Part shown: piece by piece, positions 10,149 through 16,937 of the stretch
Layout of the letters: each line of letters begins with the position of its first letter
Numbering within the stretch: the stretch's first letter is position 1
Assembly (NCBI GenBank): GCA_025201865.1
Contig: MU602835.1
Span: 1-40,928, forward strand
Source of the DNA: Ramicandelaber brevisporus
Taxonomy: Eukaryota; Kickxellomycota; Ramicandelaberales; Ramicandelaberaceae
Direction: 5' to 3'
DNA length: 40,928 nucleotides
The notes under the pieces: generated by a model
The model's input: the letters and a program-made list of their open reading frames with translations, nothing else
Told to the model about the DNA's origin: nothing
Database searches by the model: none
Translations under genes and position numbers: made by a program

Positions 10149-11093
10149 ATGCTGGCTGCCTCTGTTACTGCTGCTGCTTCTGCTGCAGCACGTCATTCTG
10201 CTACTCGCGGCGCTTTGTTTACCTCTTCGCTGGTAGCACAGCGCGCTTTCCTATCCACCTCGCCAACTGTACTCAGCTCTGCAGCGTCTGGAGGAGCAGG
10301 GGACGGCAAAGATGGAGGCGCTGCCGCTCCACCTCCACCTCCACCTCCAACGACATCTAAGTCATCCATCATCAAAACCATCCTGCACGGCTCTCAGAAG
10401 GCAGCCGTCGATGAAACCAACACGACATTCTCCAAGTCTCTGGCGCGCGGCAAGTACATCCATGAACTCCAGCGCCACAAGATCAAGCCAGAGCGCGTCG
10501 ATGAGTACGTGAAGCTCGTCTCGGAGATCTATCCAGATGTAGCGCAGAGTCTTGCGCCAGCCACAAAGCTCTGCGGCAGTTTTATGGTTCAGGTTGGTCC
10601 TGACCTCGATACTGCTTTCCACATTTGGGAGTACGAAGGATATTCAGCTCATGCGAATCGTCTTAAGGATTCGCGCGTGTCGGAGAAGCTTGAGAAGGCG
10701 CTGCGGCCGCTGATTGTGGAGCGAGAGTCGCAGATTATGCTGGAGTTTGCATTCTGGCCAACTAGCCCGCCAGTCGATCTTGGCGGTGTCTACGAGCTGA
10801 GATCCTACACTCTTCGTCCAGGCAATTTGCTTGAGTGGGAGATGAACTGGCGCCGTGGTATCGAGTGCAGACGCCATTTGGAGCACCCGATCGGTGCTTG
10901 GTTCTCTCAGATTGGGCAGCTTCATCAAGTGCATCACCTGTGGGCGTATCCTGACTTGGAGTCGCGCAAGATTCGCCGCGAGGAAGCCTGGAAGGTCGAC
11001 GGCTGGTCTCAAACGGTCTACAACACTGTGCGCTTGATCGACTCCATGCAGAACCGCATCCTGCTGCCAATGAAGTTCAGTCCACTGCGCTAA
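10149..11093 (+). CDS. NIPSNAP family mitochondrial protein
   Basis: A 314-residue protein. The first 45 residues are rich in Ala, Ser, Arg and Thr without acidic residues (MLAASVTAAAS..., SARHSATRGALF), typical of a mitochondrial import sequence. A poly-Pro linker (PPPPPPP) follows. Two ferredoxin-like NIPSNAP halves then appear: one with KYIHELQRHKIKPERVDEYV... and FHIWEYEGYSAHANRL, the second with YELRSYTLRPGNLLEWE, HHLWAYPDLESRK and W..DGW. NIPSNAP proteins are matrix or mitochondrial-surface proteins linked in animals to mitophagy and branched-chain metabolism; the molecular activity is uncertain. The C-terminal NRILLPMKFSPL is the conserved family ending. The ATG follows a pyrimidine-rich leader. 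It is convergent with the SET/MYND gene. Confidence 0.9.
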   Translation: MLAASVTAAASAAARHSATRGALFTSSLVAQRAFLSTSPTVLSSAASGGAGDGKDGGAAAPPPPPPPTTSKSSIIKTILHGSQKAAVDETNTTFSKSLARGKYIHELQRHKIKPERVDEYVKLVSEIYPDVAQSLAPATKLCGSFMVQVGPDLDTAFHIWEYEGYSAHANRLKDSRVSEKLEKALRPLIVERESQIMLEFAFWPTSPPVDLGGVYELRSYTLRPGNLLEWEMNWRRGIECRRHLEHPIGAWFSQIGQLHQVHHLWAYPDLESRKIRREEAWKVDGWSQTVYNTVRLIDSMQNRILLPMKFSPLR

Positions 11094-11231
11094 AGCAAGC
11101 GTTTAGTTTGGTTTAGTCTAGTACAGTTTAGTTAAGTTTAGTTGCTTCAGTTTGGTTTAGTTTTTAACAGATTAATACTTTTCATTCAATTAAGAAACAG
11201 AGCTACACAAAAAAGACAACATGAGAGATAC
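11094..11231. repeat. Degenerate GTTTAG repeats between convergent genes
   Basis: Bases 11101-11162 hold about seven imperfect GTTTAG/GTTTGG units separated by variable bases. They lie in the 138-bp gap between the stops of the NIPSNAP and SET/MYND genes and probably belong to the 3' UTRs. The units are not the TTAGGG telomeric type. Confidence 0.6.
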
Positions 11232-13097
11232 TTAGGCAGAAGTAGAAGCCTCGATGGCAGCAGCGGAAGATGGGAGAGTCAGAGTAGCGCCAACCGACTC
11301 AAGATATGGCTTGACCTGAGAGATAATGAGCTTGGTGCGTGGATGATCTGGTCCGAGAACGGTGACAGTGCTGGCGACCAGGTCGGTGTAAGCGTTGATG
11401 GAGACCTTGATGTTCTTGGCCAGCAAGTCCTGGCGAATCTTCTCACGAATGGCAGAGCCATCGCGGGCTGGCGGGGCTGGCTTCTCGCCCTCGGCAGTCT
11501 GCTGCGGCTGTGGAGCACGGCTGCGCAGATTGCTAACAACGTTGGCTGCTGAGTCACCAACAGTGCTGGTCATCTCGATAATCTCAAACGAGTTGTCAGC
11601 AACAATGTTTGACTCACGGAGACGGTTCAGGATGGTCTTGGCGCGCTCCAGGGCAGCGGAGTGCTCACCGAGCTGTCGCAGCGATGTGATCAGATTGCGC
11701 TGGGCACGGTAGATGAACGAGTTGTATGGGTGGAGAATCTTGCCGCCCTCATACTTGCTGAGGAAGTTCTCGAGCTCCAGACGGGCGACAGCAAAGTTGC
11801 CCTCAGCAAAGTACTTGTCGGCGCTGCGGAACTCAGTGATGGCCTCGCTGAGCACCTTGACAAGAGTTGGCACTGGCATCGGCGCCTGGCAGTTGGAGCA
11901 GACGGCGACCTTGCCCTCAAGAGCCTGGCTGAGGTCAGGAATCTGGTTGAGGAATTCGTTGACATCATCGACATCCTGAGTTTCGCCATAGATGACGAGA
12001 CCCTCCTTGCACGACTTGCAGACAACGCCATCCAGGAAACGGTCGCTGCTCTTGACAAGGTCGGAGCGGCAGCGACGGCATGCGCACCACAGCTGGCGGA
12101 GATGCAGCAGCATCTGGCGGCGCTCCTCGCGTGGCTGGTACAGGTTGACAAAGGAGACGGTCAGGCTCTCGTCCTTCTCGACGCGGGTCAGAGTGCGGAT
12201 GGTGAGACGGCCCTTGTTATCGAGGTGGTAGGTGCAGTTTGGAGCACAGCTGTGGGAGAAGAACAGCGACGCCAGCGGGTACAGACCATGGATGATTGGA
12301 CGCTCTGCAAGGGCATTCATGGCATCAGATAAAATAAAGCGGCTGGAGTGAATGCGGCGCACCAGGGCAAGGAGCTCCTTCTGAGTGTATGCATCGCCCT
12401 TGGAGTTCTTTGGCTCCGTAACCTTGATAAGGGCGTCGGCAATCTTGGTGAGCTGCTCAAGCAAATCGTTGAGGAACGAGTCCTGGCGATCAGGCAGAGA
12501 ATCAATGACAGACACAGGGGTCGGAACAGACTCACTCAGCTCAGTGGAGGCAGATCCGTTCGCGATAGCGCCGAGGACAGACAAAACAAGCTTCAGGAAG
12601 TTCAATGTGGGCGAATCCAGACCAACGCCAGCCTCGTTCAGCTTGTTGACAATCTCGGGCAGCTTGGTGAACAAAGAGCATTCGTGGGCATGGGCCTCGG
12701 CGTGCTTCGTCTGGCACTCCTCAGAGCAGTAAACAAAGTACTGGCAGCTCAGGCAATGGCGCGCAACGCGAGTGTTCGGGTCCTCGGCGCTTGGCAGGAA
12801 CGCCTCTTCGGTCAGCAGCATCGTGCACTGAGCGCACACCTTGGAGAGGTTGTCATTGTGCACAACCTTGGCAGTTGCGCTCTCCACAAAGACCAGCGTG
12901 CCTGGAGCAAGGTCGGACGTCGCAGCAGCGCGTCTTCCCTTTGATAGCGAGCTGGCTGCGACGCAAGTTGGCTGAGCAGCGAAGCGATCCTGCCACTGGT
13001 CGACGCTTGGTGCCTTCTTGGTCTTCTTAGTGGCGGTGGCGGTGGCGGCGGTGCTGGCGGCGGCGGTGTTGACGACTGGATCTGCAGCGGACATCAT
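11232..13097 (-). CDS. SET and MYND domain protein (SMYD-like lysine methyltransferase)
   Basis: A 621-residue protein if the ATG at 13095-13097 is used; the next codon is also ATG, and the longer frame has no upstream ATG. The split SET domain begins near residue 45. It is interrupted by a MYND zinc finger with C88/C91, C115/C118, C124/C128 and the His/C140 pair. The SET core follows near 265-320 (PLASLFFSHSCAPNCTYHL...), then the post-SET cysteines CACRRC near 335 and an alpha-helical TPR-like C-terminal domain (NFAVARLELENFL... repeats). SMYD enzymes methylate lysines on histones or cytosolic proteins. The usual Asn of the NHSC motif is Ser281 here, so catalytic activity is open to question. 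The N-terminus has a basic KKTKKAP stretch. Confidence 0.88.
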   Translation of the reverse strand: MMSAADPVVNTAAASTAATATATKKTKKAPSVDQWQDRFAAQPTCVAASSLSKGRRAAATSDLAPGTLVFVESATAKVVHNDNLSKVCAQCTMLLTEEAFLPSAEDPNTRVARHCLSCQYFVYCSEECQTKHAEAHAHECSLFTKLPEIVNKLNEAGVGLDSPTLNFLKLVLSVLGAIANGSASTELSESVPTPVSVIDSLPDRQDSFLNDLLEQLTKIADALIKVTEPKNSKGDAYTQKELLALVRRIHSSRFILSDAMNALAERPIIHGLYPLASLFFSHSCAPNCTYHLDNKGRLTIRTLTRVEKDESLTVSFVNLYQPREERRQMLLHLRQLWCACRRCRSDLVKSSDRFLDGVVCKSCKEGLVIYGETQDVDDVNEFLNQIPDLSQALEGKVAVCSNCQAPMPVPTLVKVLSEAITEFRSADKYFAEGNFAVARLELENFLSKYEGGKILHPYNSFIYRAQRNLITSLRQLGEHSAALERAKTILNRLRESNIVADNSFEIIEMTSTVGDSAANVVSNLRSRAPQPQQTAEGEKPAPPARDGSAIREKIRQDLLAKNIKVSINAYTDLVASTVTVLGPDHPRTKLIISQVKPYLESVGATLTLPSSAAAIEASTSA

Positions 13098-13773
13098 TGT
13101 GGACAAGGTGCGTTCGATACGGTGAGCGTTCAAGGTTGCCAAAGATGAGATCGGGTATGTTGCGACGTTGGAGAGAAAGAGGATAAGCGATTATGGGGAG
13201 AGAGCGTTGTGGAGCGTGCAGTGTTGGTCAGGCTGGTAGAGCAGGTACAGAGGCGGTTGCTATTTTCTTCTCTTGCTCTCTTGCTCGCTTGCTCGCTTGC
13301 TCTTTCGATTGCTCCTGTGGTGAAGCTCTGGTTGCACGTTCTCTCAGGAGTTTTGTTGCCAGATTCTCATTGGTGGCAGCGACATGGTGTCCCTAAATTT
13401 ATCGCATCGTCGACAACGACAGCGACTCGACAGCGACAGTGACAGAGCAGTGCTGAATTCTATCAGCGCTCTGTCGTCGGTGACAACGTGGTAGTAATAA
13501 CAGTGCGGCGACAAACAGTGTGTTGCTGATAATTAGAGATCGAGCCATCGAGTGTATCTTTGGTATCAATGCAAGTCGCTACACAAAACATGTTCTTTTA
13601 CTCTTCTTTTTCTTCTTCCCACCACAATGTGCCAAAGAAAAATGTAGACAAAATACATGATCTCAATGGACGCAGCTCGTCGTAGCTCGACCAATGATGG
13701 TTTATATACTAATATTGTTAGGTAGAGGGGGAAAGAGGGGGGAAAGGGCGAAATAGATGGGAGAGAAAAGTAC
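13098..13773. promoter_or_regulatory. 676-bp region between RRP6 stop and SET/MYND start (same strand)
   Basis: This holds the RRP6 3' UTR and the SET/MYND promoter. The part near the SET/MYND start is CTTGCT/TTGCTC-rich (13260-13310). A perfect 8-bp-stem hairpin lies at 13441-13475. Bases 13720-13750 are a purine-rich GGGGGAAAGAGGGG tract. No reading frame with family similarity and no tRNA were seen. Confidence 0.5.
13441..13475. other. Inverted repeat able to form a stem-loop
   Basis: GACAGAGC at 13441-13448 pairs perfectly with GCTCTGTC at 13468-13475. An inner GCTG/CAGC pair (13452-13455 with 13464-13467) extends the stem past a 3-nt bulge. It lies about 300 nt after the RRP6 stop and 344 bp before the SET/MYND start. 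Confidence 0.5.
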
Positions 13774-16614
13774 TCATTTAAAGGTCATAGTCTTATTACC
13801 CGACATTGGTTTGAGACTGCCGCCAGACCGTTTCTTGCCATCCTTCTCAAATTGGGCCAGATCGAGGTTGGCGTATGGGTCATATGCTGCTTTACCGCCA
13901 TCCGCTCCGCGCTTCGCCTTCTTGCTCTTCTTGCCAGTTTTGCCCTTGTCATCCGGATTTGGACGAGCAACAATGCCTTCAGAATCAACAGCGACAGCCA
14001 CATCAGTCTTGGTTCGCTTAGTGAGATCAATGGTCGACGATGAACCAGACTCAGCTTTGTTGTTGGAACGAGTTGCAGCCACAATGTCCATGTCCATGGC
14101 ATCATCATCTTCAGCAGGACGTTTGCCCAAGACCGTTTCAGAGAGTGCTGCGGAAATCTGCATAGCTTCTGTTGGCAGAGGACGAACTGGCTTCTTGCCC
14201 ATACTCTCCGAAAGCACAACAATGTCGCTATCCTGGGAAGTGGGCTCCTTAGCTGGCTGAGTAGACTCGGGTTGAGAAGCATCGCCCACTTTCTGCCAGC
14301 CATCGCCTCCCTCGGCAAACACACGCAGTGGAATTGGCTGCTCGAGCACAATGGACAAGCGCATAGCATCGGCGCGACTGAGCTGAGGTTTCATGGCAGA
14401 GTTGCTCAGGGTATCACATGGCCCAACCAATGCGCCAAACACGGTCGATTCGTCAATTATCAAACGGGAGAGTTGCTGTTCAACGTTGCGAACACGTGGC
14501 TCGATAATCAAAGGACGAGTGTCGACAGCCCAGACTTGCTGATGTGGAAGTTCAGAAATGCCGCTGTCATCAGCAGGAATTACATTGCCATCCTCATCAA
14601 AGCGAACATGCATCTTGGATGAAGAGGCTGAATCCATAGCAGCAGCGTTGGTGGTGGCTGAGAGATCCAATGCACTCTCGGCTGCATGCATAATGACTGC
14701 GGATATTTCGCTTGAACACAAACGCACCAATGGAGGCACATTCGGACCGCATGCGTTGATAATCTTGACTGGATCGGTGGGGGCCTTGTCGGCCAACACA
14801 AACAACAAGTGATTGGGCAATACGTAGCGGGTAGATTCATCTTCATCGCGAGCAGTCTGGTCGCGCCAAGCGTGAAGTGCCTTAAAGATCGCTAGCTTAG
14901 TCCGAGTCATGTTGAATCCACCGCTCCATTTGCCAAGAAGAGTGCTCCAGCCGGTCGGGCCAAGTCCACTAATTGAGTCGTACTGCTCCTTCTCATATGT
15001 GCGCAGACTGGTGACTTCGCTGCGCTTGAGCACTTCGCGAAGCAGAGACTCATCGCGTGGACCTGGTGCTGCAGTGATGTCCGGAGAGCCAGCACGAGAT
15101 TGCTCACGCGACTTAGCAGAGCGACGCAAACCGGCACTTGCAGAAACGCCATCCAGGCTTGATGAGACCGAGATTGCCTGGCTGGATGATGCTGGGTTGA
15201 GTGGCTGTATATCCAATAGAGCCAGTCTAAGTCTATCGTAAACGTAAAGCAAGAAGTGAGTATCAGCGCGCGCATAATGCTCCATTTCTTTAGGCAAGGG
15301 ACGAATTCTCCAGTCAGCCAGCTGATATTTCTTATCGGCAATAAAGCTGCAGTAGCGCTGTAAAAGATAAGCCAGCGAGTGCATCGGCATATGAAGAACC
15401 TTTGTTGCATGATAAGTGTCAAATAAATTAACAATATAAATGCCAAAATCACGCTGAAGCCAAATCACATCAGACTCTGCTCCATGGAACACTTTGACAA
15501 TCTCTGAGTCTGTAAATATTTTATTAAGATATTTTTGCAAACAATGGCGCAGCTTTAGAGTGTCGATCAAGAAATCACGGAATCTGGTGGATAATTGCAT
15601 TAAACAAACAAACCCTTGGAATGATCTATAATTGTGATTCTCCAAATCCACGGCAATCTCTTTGGCCTTACCCTTTCCATTTGGTCCGGCTCCAGTTAAA
15701 ATATGATTGGCTACCATCTGCAAACCCTCTTCAGTGTCAATCCATGTAGCTTCACTGTTCTCCATATCGACTATCGATGGTGGCTGTTCATTTATGTTGA
15801 CATTTGAAGTACTGAACTGATGATCTGGATACTCAACATTGTTGATTTCAAATAGATACGGATGTGGTAGACTCATCATTCCATCTGCCAACCCAAGCGA
15901 TCTCATGTGTGCCTCAAATTTGGACTCACTTTGGATCCCGCCGTCAATACTATTACTATTATTGTTTGGTAAGTTGTGATCAAGCGGGACACGTGCATTG
16001 GGCTTTTCATTGATTTTCCAAGCAAACGGTGTGCCAGAGGAATTGTCGATTCTATCTTGGAAAGTCATCTGTGGACGAGGAATGTTATGGGCATGAACCA
16101 ACGCATAATCCAGGCGTCCCTTGCTGGCTGACGACTGTTGTTGCTGCTGTTGCTGCTGCTGCTGTTGCTGTTGCTGATGTTCATCTGCAACTTTAACACG
16201 AGCAGCGATTGGTGCACTTTGGGCCAATGTGGCGGCAGCACGAACACGCTCACTAGCAGCGCCTCGAATGACTTCGTCAATGTGCATATCAGCACGCTCA
16301 AACAATCCATCAACCACATCAATAATCTGCCCAAATCTCGAAGCAATGTCCTCGGCAGAGTCCAGAGACTGTGTCATTAGTGCATTACCTTGCATATACG
16401 ACCCGCTAGCTGTTGTAATTGCACCGCGAAGAAGAGAGTTGCACAATGACAGCACTTTGGCAGACGCAGAATCCAGCTCTGAAGCAAACTCTGGCTCCAC
16501 AGTGCGCTGGATAGTCAAATCGCCTGTTGCCGGGAGTGCGTTCGTGGCACGGGTTGCACGCACCAACGAAGTCAGCGCTGCCTGTGTTAGATCTGCACCG
16601 CCGCTTGTCGTCAT
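13774..16614 (-). CDS. RRP6: Exosome-associated 3'-5' exoribonuclease Rrp6 (EXOSC10)
   Basis: A 946-residue protein. The N-terminal PMC2NT-type region (about 30-130) binds Rrp47 in known members. The DEDD-Y exonuclease domain follows with all catalytic residues visible: D323 and E325 in DLENHNYRS, D382 in HGAESDVIWLQ, and Y447 with D451 in HYARADTH. An HRDC domain is recognisable near 545-640 (DESTRYVLPNHLLFVLA). The C-terminus is long and basic (KGKTGKKSKKAKRG), ending in a lasso-like tail. Rrp6 is the nuclear exosome distributive nuclease that trims rRNA, snoRNA and cryptic transcripts. A 14-residue Gln run near residue 147 is unusual. The ATG at 16612-16614 is the start; a duplicate of it lies 184 bp upstream. 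Confidence 0.96.
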   Translation of the reverse strand: MTTSGGADLTQAALTSLVRATRATNALPATGDLTIQRTVEPEFASELDSASAKVLSLCNSLLRGAITTASGSYMQGNALMTQSLDSAEDIASRFGQIIDVVDGLFERADMHIDEVIRGAASERVRAAATLAQSAPIAARVKVADEHQQQQQQQQQQQQQQSSASKGRLDYALVHAHNIPRPQMTFQDRIDNSSGTPFAWKINEKPNARVPLDHNLPNNNSNSIDGGIQSESKFEAHMRSLGLADGMMSLPHPYLFEINNVEYPDHQFSTSNVNINEQPPSIVDMENSEATWIDTEEGLQMVANHILTGAGPNGKGKAKEIAVDLENHNYRSFQGFVCLMQLSTRFRDFLIDTLKLRHCLQKYLNKIFTDSEIVKVFHGAESDVIWLQRDFGIYIVNLFDTYHATKVLHMPMHSLAYLLQRYCSFIADKKYQLADWRIRPLPKEMEHYARADTHFLLYVYDRLRLALLDIQPLNPASSSQAISVSSSLDGVSASAGLRRSAKSREQSRAGSPDITAAPGPRDESLLREVLKRSEVTSLRTYEKEQYDSISGLGPTGWSTLLGKWSGGFNMTRTKLAIFKALHAWRDQTARDEDESTRYVLPNHLLFVLADKAPTDPVKIINACGPNVPPLVRLCSSEISAVIMHAAESALDLSATTNAAAMDSASSSKMHVRFDEDGNVIPADDSGISELPHQQVWAVDTRPLIIEPRVRNVEQQLSRLIIDESTVFGALVGPCDTLSNSAMKPQLSRADAMRLSIVLEQPIPLRVFAEGGDGWQKVGDASQPESTQPAKEPTSQDSDIVVLSESMGKKPVRPLPTEAMQISAALSETVLGKRPAEDDDAMDMDIVAATRSNNKAESGSSSTIDLTKRTKTDVAVAVDSEGIVARPNPDDKGKTGKKSKKAKRGADGGKAAYDPYANLDLAQFEKDGKKRSGGSLKPMSGNKTMTFK
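16135..16176 (-). repeat. CAG/CAA repeat encoding a 14-Gln run in Rrp6
   Basis: Fourteen consecutive mixed CAG/CAA codons between the PMC2NT-type region and the exonuclease domain, in a linker, so probably tolerated and length-variable. Confidence 0.9.
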
Positions 16615-16754
16615 TTCTCAGATTTGCGGCTTTTACTATTATTATTTATTTTTTTTGCTGGATTTTGTTCAAAAGGAAAACCGGATAATTGACTGCAAAA
16701 TAAAGAGAGTGACTGTTGAAGATGAGAAATAAATGTGGAAATTACGATGACGAT
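16571..16754. repeat. Tandem duplication, copy 1 (RRP6 start and promoter)
   Basis: This 184-bp unit begins at GTCAGCGCTG and is repeated directly at 16755-16937. It covers the first 14-15 codons of RRP6, its start codon and about 140 bp upstream. The two copies differ at only a handful of positions, including one T in a T run and a small cluster at GATGAGAAATA versus GACAAGAAAGA. Confidence 0.95.
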
Positions 16755-16798
16755 GTCAGCGCTGCCTGTGTTAGATCTGCACCGCCGCTTGTCGTCAT
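16742..16798 (-). other. Chimeric upstream ORF in the RRP6 5' region
   Basis: The duplicated RRP6 ATG at 16796-16798 opens an 18-codon frame. It repeats the Rrp6 N-terminus (MTTSGGADLTQAALTS) and then crosses the duplication joint into SS-stop. The stop at 16742-16744 is the duplicated stop codon of the upstream low-complexity gene. If RRP6 transcripts begin upstream of 16798 this would be a uORF; otherwise it is a silent relic. Confidence 0.7.
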
Positions 16799-16937
16799 TT
16801 CTCAGATTTGCGGCTTTTACTATTATTATTTATTTTTTTGCGGGATTTTGTTCAAAAGGAAAACCGGATAATTGACTGCAAAATAAAGAGAGTGACTGTT
16901 GAAGACAAGAAAGAAATGTGGAAATTACGATGACGAT
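16755..16937. repeat. Tandem duplication, copy 2 (overlaps 3' end of the neighbouring gene)
   Basis: A direct copy of 16571-16754, one T shorter. Its far end includes the stop codon (16925-16927) and last codons of the low-complexity gene. The duplication therefore spanned the junction of two same-strand genes. Confidence 0.95.

Noticed and set aside
11101-11162. GTTTAG repeats as possible telomeric remnant
   Set aside because: The units are irregular, few and not TTAGGG; they sit in a 3' UTR gap.
13193-13442. Overlapping short frames upstream of the SET/MYND gene
   Set aside because: They are Cys/Leu-rich readings of CTTGCT repeats with no homology signal.
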